Source: Pratylenchus scribneri (lineage: Eukaryota > Nematoda > Chromadorea > Rhabditida > Pratylenchidae). From it: DNA of 64,000 nucleotides. The stretch covers positions 1,984,001 to 2,048,000 of the forward strand of contig JAQSEB010000050.1 in NCBI GenBank assembly GCA_030063045.1. Direction: 5' to 3'. Position numbers and translations under genes: made by a program. Under the pieces are notes generated by a model, which was not told the origin of the DNA, made no database searches, and saw nothing but the letters and a program-made list of their open reading frames with translations. Positions 23,928 to 34,600 of the stretch are shown in pieces (position 1 is the stretch's first letter; each line of letters opens with the position of its first letter).

Positions 23928-25100
23928 GTAAATATACTTTTGGTTTTGGAAACACGGAATTGGCAAATGGAATGGATTTGAATTTGACATTCTTTGAGAA
24001 GTGCTGGATTTATTTCAAAATTCGGAATATTCCTATTGGTATATTATTTATTCACTTTACTACATATATATTCTATTCACTGATTGTTCAAATTTTGTTT
24101 TATAAAGGGTGTAGCTGTATTTCATATAAAAATATTTATTAAATGTAAAATATTGAAATATAACGATTGATGAGTATCAGAATAATACTGGGCAATTTTT
24201 TGTGACCATAGTTCATCAAGGAAGCAATCTATCCCAATAAGGTTCCATCGAATGCCCTAAAAGTCTTTAAAATTACCTTTTATATTTTTGGAATTTTTAA
24301 AAAAAAGCATTAAATAATAGATATTAAACAAAATATTTGGACATTATTGGATAAAAAATTTTTTGTTCTTTAAAATGTTGCCAAAATCGTGATGAATAGT
24401 TTTGTTTAAGATTAGTTTTATGTAAATTTATAAAAATGGCCTAGATCAGTTGGAGTTTATGCCTCTGATGACTGAGGATGCGTTCATTTAAATGTTGTAA
24501 AGTGCGAAAGAAAGAGGGGGGGGGGGGGGGGGGGATTTCTGCGTTCTGCGTGAAGTACCGTATTCTCTTATCCCTCTTTTATAGGCACAAGGAAAATCTA
24601 TTCCCTCGATTTCATTTCAAGTCAACAAGTGAAATTGCTCAAGGAAATATATGATTCTACTCCCTCCTTTCCCCTTCCCTCATTTCCTTTGGCCCTTTCA
24701 ATAATTTTCACTCCTACAGTACTTCAACAATCAATTAACCAATTCGAGATAGCGATATGTCATTCGAAAGCCATACATGCTTTCAAAAGTGGCTTAAATT
24801 TTCGAAAATTTAAAACAATTTATAAATAATAGGCTTTTCCTTAGAAATTTTGGTTTATTACACTCAAAGACACATGTAACTTTTTAAAAGTGGATTTCAA
24901 AAAATTTAATGCTAAATTGAAAAGACACTTTGGGCTTTTCAATGGATATCTCCTTCCCGGATTGGTTATTGCCTCGTTGAGTATAGTATCAAAAAATTTT
25001 ACTTATACAACATTAAGTTGACTCTCTACAAATTGCATTTCGAAAATAAAAATTCAAAAAATGGGCCAATGTCCCCACTTTTCATTTTATTCCACCTGTT
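23928..25100. other. Intergenic spacer after paralogue 2
   Basis: The first part (to about 24130) matches the region after paralogue 3 (27651-27860; shared GGAATGGATTTGAATTTGAC and AAAGGGTGTAGCT). A pure poly-G run of about 16 bases lies at 24518-24533. A CCGTATTCTCTTATCCCTC fragment near 24557 resembles a TACCGTA-element end. No gene supported. Confidence 0.65.
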
Positions 25101-25124
25101 TTCCTTGAATTCAATTCCGTCTAT

Positions 25125-26147
25125 TCTGATTTTGTTCTGATTTTAATAATTCCGCCTGTTCTGATTTTAATAATTCCGCCTGTTCTGATTTTAATAATTC
25201 CACCTGTTCTGATTTTAATAATTCCGCCTGTTCTGATTTTAATAATTCCGCCTGTTCTGATTTTAATAATTCCGCCTGTTCTGATTTTAATAATTCCGCC
25301 TGTTCTGATTTTAATAATTCCGCCTGTTCTGATTTTAATAATTCCGCCTGTTCTGATTTTAATAATTCCACCTGTTCTGATTTTAATAATTCCACCTGTT
25401 CTGATTTTAATAATTTCACCTGTTCTGATTTTAATAATTCCACCTGTTCTGATTTTAATAATTCCGCCTGTTCTGATTTTAATAATTCCGCCTGTTCTGA
25501 TTTTAATAATTCCGCCTGTTCTGATTTTAATAATTCCACCTGTTCTGATTTTAATAATTCCACCTGTTCTGATTTTAATAATTCCGCCTGTTCTGATTTT
25601 AATAATTCCGCCTGTTCTGATTTTAATAATTCCGCCTGTTCTGATTTTAATAATTTCGCCTGTTCTGATTTTAATAATTCCGCCTGTTCTGATTTTAATA
25701 ATTCCGCCTGTTCTGATTTTAATAATTCCGCCTGTTCTGATTTTAATAATTCCGCCTGTTCTGATTTTAATAATTCCGCCTGTTCTGATTTTAATAATTC
25801 CGCCTGTTCTGATTTTAATAATTCCGCCTGTTCTGATTTTAATAATTCCGCCTGTTCTGATTTTAATAATTCCGCCTGTTCTGATTTTAATAATTCCGCC
25901 TGTTCTGATTTTAATAATTCCGCCTGTTCTGATTTTAATAATTCCACCTGTTCTGATTTTAATAATTCCACCTGTTCTGATTTTAATAATTCCGCCTGTT
26001 CTGATTTTAATAATTCCGTCTGTTCTGATTTTAATAATTCCACTTGTTCTGATTTAAATAATTCCGCCTGTTCTGATTTTAATAATTCCACTTGTTCTGA
26101 TTTTAATAATTCCGCCTGTTCTGATTTTAATAATTCCGCATTCATAT
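25125..26147. repeat. Large 24-bp minisatellite array, about 42 units
   Basis: Near-perfect tandem units (AATTCCGCCT plus GTTCTGATTTTAAT), with an AATTCCACCT variant appearing in clusters and rare TTTCGCC or CCGTC variants. Minus-strand translation is an open 362-residue frame of ELLKSEQA/V octapeptides because 24 is divisible by three; I treat that ORF as a by-product since the same unit elsewhere changes length and is not open. It lies between paralogues 2 and 3. Confidence 0.95.
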
Positions 26148-26664
26148 CATAAATTGATGGAAAAAATTTTGAAAGGAAAAGGTTTATTTGAATTTTCATT
26201 CACCCTTTCATTGAATATATGCCTTTATTTCATTTTTCCTCGATTAATCAAAATTCAAAAGCAAAGTGCATTTACATTAATCATGTGAGATGTGATGCAT
26301 AATATTGAATTAAATTGCTGATTGAGTGGATGCCTTACAAAATAGAATTTGGATGCTTCTTTAAAGGAAATTCTGAGGGAATCAATTGCCAAATGTCGTT
26401 GCTTGGAAAACCAAAAAAAAAAAGATCAAGTCCTCAGCGATCATCCGTTAATTTTATTTTCGGATGCCGATGCCTTTTACCTGCAAAGCATAGCCCATTC
26501 AATGACCCTTCATTTATTGAATACATCACGAAAATCGATTTTTGTGTCACTGTTGATCCATGCACCCGGCTTCGGAATTTGCCTCCTTCAAATATGCTAA
26601 ATTTTGAAGCAAATCTTCACTTTTCGCAACTCATTTCTCCCAAATTCCAATAATCTCCCTAACA

Positions 26665-27650
26665 ATGCTCTCATCAATGAAAATAAATTTATTTATTTTT
26701 TCGCTTGCAATTTTCAAAATTGCTTACCAAGAAGGCTTTGAATTGCCAGGCTTTGAATTGCCCCCAGATGACGATCCTCATCTTGCAATAGGCCCACCTC
26801 CTGCTGAACCTTCCACAACTCCCACAACGCCGACCACACCGACAACTCCTACAACCCCTACAACACCAACGACTCCAACAACTCCAACTACCCCGACCAC
26901 CCCTACAACTCCGACCACCCCAACTACCCCAACAACCCCTACAACTCCGACCACCCCAACTACCCCTACAACTCCGACCACCCCAACTACCCCAACAACC
27001 CCTACAACTCCGACCACCCCAACTACCCCTACAACTCCGACCACCCCAACTACCCCTACAACTCCGACCACCCCAACAACCCCTACAACTCCGACCACCC
27101 CAACTACCCCTACAACTCCGACCACCCCAACTACCCCAACAACCCCTACAACTCCGACCACCCCAACTACCCCTACAACTCCGACCACCCCAACAACCCC
27201 TACAACTCCGACCACCCCAACTACCCCAACAACCCCTACAACTCCGACCACCCCAACAACCCCTACAACTCCGACCACCCCAACTACCCCTACAACTCCG
27301 ACCACCCCAACAACCCCTACCACTCCTACTACACCAACAACACCGACAACACCGCCAAAGTTATACGAGAAAGGAAATCCTAATCCTATAGGGGGTAAGT
27401 TCAAGTTTTGGCGGAATATTCTCATTGTTATATTATATTTTTAGAGTGTGTCGACAAAATTGACCCAAAACTTTGTGCTCGCGGTGTCAAATTATGCAAA
27501 GTGAATATTAAAATAAAAATAATTCTCTATTTTGTGCTTTATTTTTAGTCGACAGCTGTGAAAAAGGCAGTCAGAATCGCATTCATCAAAAAATGTTGCG
27601 GCACTTGCTATAAGAATGACCCGAATTTTTTGCCAAAGAAAAAAACCTAA
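26665..27650 (+). CDS. Secreted Thr-Thr-Pro repeat protein with ShKT domain, paralogue 3
   Basis: Three exons, 26665-27394, 27445-27500 and 27549-27650, 295 residues. Signal peptide core KINLFIFSLAIFKIAY, then GFELPPDDDPHLAIGPPP, 60 Thr-Thr-Pro units (26815-27354), PPKLYEKGNPNP linker, and the Cys domain ECVDKIDPKLCARGVKLC ... FIKKCCGTCYKNDPNFLPK. The extra intron splits the Cys domain after LCK and is missing from paralogues 1 and 2. The array shows 24-36-bp higher-order units, e.g. ACCCCAACTACCCCTACAAC recurring, which signals recent expansion by unequal exchange, unlike the scrambled codons in the other copies. Otherwise the same architecture and likely the same role as its neighbours. Confidence 0.9.
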
Positions 27651-29002
27651 ATTAATATGCTTTGGATTTCGGAAAACATGGAATTGGCTGACTGAATGGA
27701 ATGGATTTGAATTTGACATTCTTTGAGAATAATTGGATTTATTCGTAATATGCCTTTTTCAATTTCCTTTTGGTTTATTATTCACTTTACTATTCTTTGT
27801 TCGATTGTCCACATTTCATTTTATAAAGGGTGTAGCTTTATTTCATCATATAAGTATAAAATATTTATTTAATGTTGTAAAACATAGAAACCAGCTGATT
27901 GAGATGTGATGAGTATTGGGGAAAAAAGAAGGGGGATTTGTGTTCGTTCCCCTCCAATGTAATCTTCCTTTTGGGCATTTCAATAATTTCACCTACAGTA
28001 ACCCTGGCCCTTCTTTTCCTTTGCTAAACAAGTTAGAAAGCAACAATTAAAAGAGAGGAGGCAATTTGCCATTTGAAAGCCTTAAAATTCCTTTATAAAA
28101 TGGCATATTTATAATTATTTAAAAATTAAAACTATTTATAAAATAAGTGGCTTTTCCTTTTAATTAGGGTTTATTATTCTCAAAGAATATGAACCAAATT
28201 TTTAGTCAAAATTGACTTTTGTACAATAGAGTAACCTTTTTATGAAAAATTACTTTTATTTATTATGAATATTTTTATTATTTATTAAAGAACAGAATAT
28301 TTTCACAATAAAAATGGTTTTTAAACACTTTTGTTTGCAGTTTCTCCTCCTCCTCCATTCCTTCCCCTTTCTTCTCTATTATTCAATTTGGCGTCCAATT
28401 TCCAACTATTGACCAATAAACGAAAATGATCCTCTTGGCCAGGAGTTTGAATCAATTTTTGGCCATCAATATTCTTTGGCCCATTCCTTCCTTCATGCCC
28501 TCTGCTGGCCATTTTATTAGTTTCATTGTCCATTGTTGCATAACTGTTTGTGGCGTGCACTTTGCCACCGCCGCCCACCAAATGTGGAATTGGCGAAAAG
28601 CAGAAGGTCGGAATAAATTTGGCCAAATTGCCTTTGGCATTGCGGCGAAGAATTGGATGACGACTAAAAATGATGATTAATAAATGAATAATTCTGAATA
28701 ATTTGCATTTTGTGGGAAATTATTTTATATATTTATTTATTAATTTAACATTTAATTTGTAATTTGTGATTTTCCCATCATAAAGGCAAAAATGTTTTCC
28801 CCTATTATCATTAAAAATAAGCAAAAAAATAGTGGGAAATTATGTACTATTTATTTATTTTACATTTAATTTTTGTAATTTGCAATTTTCCCATCACAAA
28901 ACATATTTTCGCATATCGCCTTTATATAATAGTCATTAGTCATATAAAATATAAATTCAAAATAATAAATTCCCATGGTCCCCATTTTTGGTCATTCATT
29001 CA
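27651..29002. other. Intergenic; one minus-strand frame of uncertain status
   Basis: A minus-strand open frame runs from a TTTTTAG acceptor near 28663 to a stop near 28321 (it contains NGPKNIDGQKLIQTPGQED and a Gly-rich end). It could be a terminal exon, but I found no upstream exon to join it to and no family. The first 200 bases duplicate sequence after paralogue 2. Confidence 0.35.
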
Positions 29003-30740
29003 TTACGTGATGACGCTGATTTCAATGATTGTGTTGAAGATGGAATTGAACCAAAATATGATGGCCATAAATGTGAAAACATCGCCAAAAACAAAGTTGA
29101 AATACATGCAAGTGCCCAAAAGGGTGGTACAGCAAATGTTGGCAAAATGGAATAAAAATGTGGGGCCCAATTGTTTGCTGGTCCGAATATTCTCCGACAT
29201 TTGATAGCGTTCAGCCAATGTTCCACCCTTTTGTTCATGATAGGCCTTTCGATTGTAGACGCCCATCATTGAGAGAAGCTTAAAAGTTAAGAGGGTGAAT
29301 TGTTGTGGATTTAGCACATTGTATTGCCGAGTCAACTTGTCGCTTTATAACTCAACAACGACTGAACCAATTTTGATAATTTTAGTATCAAATTAAAGAG
29401 TAGACTTTTGGCTATAAAATAATACTAATTTTATTTAAATTGATCCAAAATTGATGGAATTATGATCAAAAAATCAATGAATAATTCACTAATCTATAGT
29501 TATGGACATTATGCATTTTTTGCCACATAACTCAATTAATTCTGAACTAATTTAAATAAAATTAATATTATTTGATAGCCAAAAGTCTGCTCTTTAATTA
29601 GATACAAAAAAATCAAGAAAATTGGCTAGATGAGTTATTTTAAACGGCAACAAGTTGGGTCGGAAATATAAGTTGCGGTATATCATTGGAAAATAACGTA
29701 CAAAAATCTCAATAAAACTCATTGCTACCGAAATGAACAGCAAAACAAGTGTGCCAATTGGGATATTCAATGAGGCATCTCCTTCATTAGATTGATACGT
29801 TTCAGAATAGGCATTAGCCAATGAAATTATTAACTTTAAAAATGAATAAATTCAAATAAAATTGATTAAAATATTTACCAATAAAGGAAACCAACAAATT
29901 GAGAACCACAATTTTTGTTTATGCTCATAGTCTTTGACAAATTTGGTGGCCAAAAGGCGTTCAACCAAGAGGACATGACCAATCATGTTCCCGTAGAGAA
30001 CGGAAAATAAAAGGGCACACTGAAAATGAGGGAAATTAAAATTAATCAAAATAATAAAACAGCAGATTTCGGAAATTGGCTTTCCCGAAAAAGCCAGGAT
30101 TTTAGCCGGCAAATTTTGAGAATCTTTGGCTTCCAGGCAATCCAAAATGTTGAGAAATAGGCTTATTCAACTCAATATTGTCGATTTAGTCTATATGAAA
30201 TTTCAATTTCAAAGGTTTAGGCAATAAATTAAAACCGGTTTAGGTTTAAACAGCGGTTCAGCTTTTCAAAACAAGCCCATATCATTTTGAAATTTAATAC
30301 ATTAAATCAACCATGCCGAATGAATGAGCCTATTTTCAAATCTCTAGGTTGTCTAGAATTCCCAAAAATGGGCTGGTCCAATAGTTGGCCTTTTCCGGAA
30401 AATGCCAATTTCCGATTGAAAGGAATGGAAGAAGAACTTGAATAGATTTATATGATTGCCAAGCATTCGGACTGATGGCAAAAGTGATGCCAATTTGGAG
30501 GGTACGGGAGAAGGCAAAAATGAAGAAGCAAGCATTTTGGCATATCAAAACAAGTTTCAAATTTGGATGAAGGATTGAGGAGGAAATGATGATAAATGCG
30601 GAATACAGGGAAATTGGGAATTCGAAGCCGTAAATGAACAAATTTGTCAGGTAAATCCAATGCCGAAATATTGGCAATTCCTCCTCCTCATTCACATTGA
30701 TGGATGAATTTGTGAAATTTGTCGTGAAATTTTGCTGCAT
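29003..30740 (-). CDS. Serpentine receptor, class epsilon (Sre)-like GPCR
   Basis: Exons on the minus strand: 30438-30740, 30061-30129, 29879-30019, 29702-29833 and 29003-29278, 306 residues, phases consistent. N-glycosylation sites (NFTTNFTNSS) precede helix 1. Family marks: GHVLLVERLLATKFVKDYE at the end of helix 3, the Sre counterpart of DRY, and TLAERYQMSENIRT before helix 6, a strong Sre signature. Sre proteins are nematode-specific seven-helix receptors, usually chemosensory. The second exon (KICRLKSWLFRES) is the least certain, and an alternative reading keeps a retained ORF there; it borders repeat sequence. Intron 1 has a repeat insertion (30140-30400) and intron 4 a palindromic element. 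Start: the ATG before the glycosylation sites; an in-frame ATG at 30866 would add 42 residues. Confidence 0.85.
29331..29664. repeat. Palindromic intronic element, copy D
   Basis: Termini CAACTTGTCGCTTTATAACT and TTAAACGGCAACAAGTTGGG are inverted repeats; arms contain the shared TTAAAGAGTAGACTTTTGGC and GCCAAAAGTCTGCTCTTTAA blocks. Situated in intron 4 of the Sre gene (29279-29701). Confidence 0.9.
30150..30400. repeat. Second GTTTAAAC-type repeat, copy 1 (Sre intron 1)
   Basis: Blocks shared with 39800-40190: GATTTAGTCTAT(AT)GAAATTT, ATGCCGA(AT)GAATGAGCCTAT, and a final ATTCCCAAAA(A/T)TGG-ATAGT segment. Overlaps the boundary of Sre exon 1 and its first intron. Confidence 0.75.
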
Positions 30741-31692
30741 TTTTGGCAATGAAATTGAGTGTGGAGAATTGGCGAAAATATCAAAAAGCAGTGGAAGGAA
30801 ATTGCCTTTGGCACGAAAATTCGAATAATAATTGCCAACACAACAAAAAAGTGGCCTCAATGGCAATTTATTACGTCTTTATTACTTCCCATTAAAATAC
30901 AATTATTCTGGGAATGTTTATATTAAAAAATGGCACATACAAAAATTTGTAGCAGACATTTTAAATTTGTGAATGAACGGAAAGAGATCTTAAAACAATT
31001 TTTGGGTCACGTGAAATTTATTTTGTAAATATCCAGAAGAATGCCATCTAGAAAGCTCAAAATTCTGGCTACAAGCTCCAAAAAAATTTTGTCAGAATTT
31101 TGGTAAAATTTTCCGAAAAAAATCTGCCATTATAAATGTGCCAATGGCTCGATAGGCTTTATTCATCAAATTTATCTTATGTATATTGTGTGAATATAGC
31201 GGGTCGTGAAAAAAGGCTATAATAAATTTAAATTAGAAATATTTTAGTCAAAAAATAGCTCTATGAGAAATTTTAGCTAAAAAGGGCCCGATGGGAGATT
31301 AGACTAAAAATGGATTCATAGTGATGAATTTTAGCTTGGAAATCAGACAAAACTAGGCAAATTATGAAAATTGACATTGCCAAAAATCCGCGTGACATCA
31401 AAAATTCGGCTGTGCACAGCAGTTTCCTCGGCTCTCTATATCTATTAAATGGGTTGATATACAAAATTCTGATCAGAACATTATAAAATTTTGGTACTAT
31501 GGCATCCTTGTCAATATCTCAGTTTTTAATTAATAAGAAATTAATTTATTAAATTTAAATGGCCATATAGGTCCTAAAGCCCGATTTATTAATTAAATTT
31601 TACTTAATTCAATTCAAATAATAATAAAAATTTGTTAAATTTTATTTACATTTATTAATAATTAAGTAAATATTAAATTGATTAAAATATAT

Positions 31693-34600
31693 TCAAAATT
31701 TGAGCAATCTTACAATTCGATTATTTGAATAATTTCGAATAAAATATTTTCGTGTTTCATTGAAAACCAACAAATACATTCCAACGACGGGGGCAAATAG
31801 CCAAACAAAGGAAGGGGGCGATTGAATGTCCATCAAATATTGGAAAGATGGCTTCAAGGAAAATTCAATAAAAAAGGATTGAGGAATGTGGCCTACCGTA
31901 TAGACGAACAAATTGAGCAGCAAAATTTCGATGATTACTGCAAAAACTGAGACTAAATTTGTGATTCCATGTTGATAAATGGAAATCCGCCTTGTTGTGC
32001 ACATATACAAATGGAATACTTGGGAAAGGACCAATGTGATTTGCCAAGCGGCTGAATAGTAAATTAATTAGAGATGTTGATAAATTTAATGGGAATTTAG
32101 AGGAAGAAATATGTATTGAATTAATTCTCCGAAAACATATCATTTCGAAAATAACCTTTTTTGAAGTTATATAACATGGCCATAGCATACAAAGTTTTGG
32201 GTTTGGAATTAGATTCAGAATCAGTTTTAGATTATGGCTTAGTTCTCATTGCTTAAGCCTGATTTGGCCAAGTTATATGGCCACAAAAAAAGAATGCTTT
32301 TCAACACTAGGCATTTCGGCAAATTCAATGTTTTTCGGCAAATTAAATAGTATCAATTCAATGGATTACTGAAATTTGCGGCCTTTATCAAAAAAAAATT
32401 TGTGGCCCGCCCAATAGCCATATTCCGAGTTCTGAAGCCTAGCCTAATCCTAGACTTATCCTCTGAACTTTTTTAAACGTTAAACTTGATTCTAAATTTG
32501 ATTCTGTTATAGATTTATTTATTATAGTTTTGGCAGAGTCGCAAAATTTGGGGAAACAAATTTTTCCAGAAGAATTCAACAACCTGCAGCCTGCCTTCTA
32601 ATTCGGACTTGTTCATGACTATCCAGCGTTAATAATTGATTGCTGGTTGTCAAATTTTGTGATTCTTGATGCCAATAATGCTCCGTATATCTTATTAGGA
32701 AAATAATATTAATTCATTTGTAGACAATAAAAAACGCACAATAAATCCATTAATGGAATTTGATTGTACCAATACACACTCAAATATGCGGCCACACAGC
32801 CAAATGTGATAATCGTGCCAGAAAATAGATAGGAATAAAGGAGAAGCCTTCAAAGATAATATAAATAAAAATAATTATAAGGGAATTGCCTGCTTGAGAC
32901 CAGCTCAGTTTTGCGATTTCGAGGCGGAACTTTCATAATATCCCTAATAATTAAAAATGTTATTTTAATCATTTAATTTTGAGGGACCTCTCCGGGCTCT
33001 CATATGCCAAAGAGACGGCTGGCGGCAATTCGCTGGCCAAATCAATACTCAAAATCTATTAAAAATTAAAATAAATATTCATTAATTAATTTCCTCACTT
33101 GAAGTGGTCCCAGGCCCAGTGGCATTCCAAGAGTGAAATTGAGAATGATTGGACAAACTTCGGGCCAAAGATGTGCCAATGTGTATGCAATAGACAATCC
33201 TAATAATGGGAAAATGGACATGAATTACCGTAAAACCTCTATTAGAAGCCTATGGGATTATAATTTTAGGGCTTTCTGATTGAGGAAAAGTCAACATTTT
33301 ATTTTCTTTTAAAATTTACAAAAGTAAGTTTCTACTAGAGACTGTGCTTCAAGTAGAGGATTTACGGTAATTTAATTATTCACTGACTAAGATTGTCGAA
33401 GAGAAGACGGCCCTCCTCAATTCCCTTCACAATTGAGGCGAAATTGTCATCGGTCAAAACGCTGAATGAACCAAATCAAATGTAAACAAAATATTATTAT
33501 TTTACATGTCAGCCGCTTTTCGGGCAATATCACTTCCATTTACGCCCATCGCAATTCCAATGTTGGCTTTGGCCAATGCCGGAGCATCATTCACGCCTCC
33601 GCCTGTCACTGCTACAGTCTCTCCTCTCTTTTGGCATTGCTCAACAATTTGGAGCTTTTGTTCCGGTGTCGTCCGTGCAAATACAATGTATCGATGGGCC
33701 AACAGACGATCCCATTCCTCAACACTCATTTCGTCCAGTGATTCACCCAGTACCACAGTCCAATCAACCTGAAACAGGGGAATAAATTTGGGGCAAATAG
33801 GCGGAATTATTTTGGGGCAAATAGGTGGAATTATTTTGGGGCAAATAGGCGGAATTATTTTGGGGCAAATAGGCGGAATTATTTTGGGGCAAATAGGCGG
33901 AATTATTTTGGGGCAAATAGGCGAAATTAGTGCAAAACACAAAACAGGCGGAATTAGTGCAAAAACACAAAACAGACTGAATTCGTGCAAAAACACAACA
34001 GGCGGAATTAGTGCAAAAACACAAAACAGACTGAATTAGTGCAAAAACACAACAGGCGGAATTAGTGCAAAAACACAAAACAGGCGGAATTAGTGCAAAA
34101 ACACAAAACAGGCGGAATAAGTGCAAAAACACAATCAGGCGGAATTAGTGCAAAAACACAAAACAGGCGGAATAAGTCCAAAAACACAATCAGGCGGAAT
34201 TAGTGCAAAAACACAAAACAGGCGGAATTAGTGCAAAAACACAAAACAGGCGGAATTAGTGCAAAAACACAAAACAGGCGGAATTAGTGCAAAAACACAA
34301 AACAGGCGGAATTAGTGCAAAAACACAATCAGGCGGAATTAGTGCAAAAACACAATCAGGCGGAATAGTGCAAAAACACAAAAAAGGGCGGAATTAGTGC
34401 AAAGACACAATCAGGCGGAATTAGTGCAAAGACACAATCAGACGGAATTAGTGCAAAAACACAAAAGTTAAGCAAAATAAGAACAGGCGGAATAAATTAA
34501 ATTATGTGCGTACATTTGGTAAAAGTGTAATCTAATCCAACCTGGGCACTTTGATCCAGGCTGACTTTCACTTGATGATGACCACGGGATTTGATCTTTT

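Noticed and set aside
24518..24533. Poly-G run (and one near 498)
   Set aside because: Simple homopolymer, no context suggesting function; possibly length-variable or assembly-sensitive.
25111..26199. A 362-residue minus-strand ORF of ELLKSEQA octapeptides
   Set aside because: It is the translation of a 24-bp minisatellite; the same unit elsewhere has 20-, 27- and 28-bp periods and is not open, and there is no leader or non-repetitive domain.
29331..29664. The palindromic element itself as the exact intron of the Sre gene, with donor CTT|GTTGCC and acceptor ACAAG|TTG
   Set aside because: That junction creates a stop or needs a non-AG site; a larger GTACGT...TTTTAAG intron gives the correct phase and the Sre motif.
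34537..34600. Premature end of the ATPase at the minisatellite
   Set aside because: Exons on both sides (34542-34595 and 33506-33768) join in phase and continue the family alignment.
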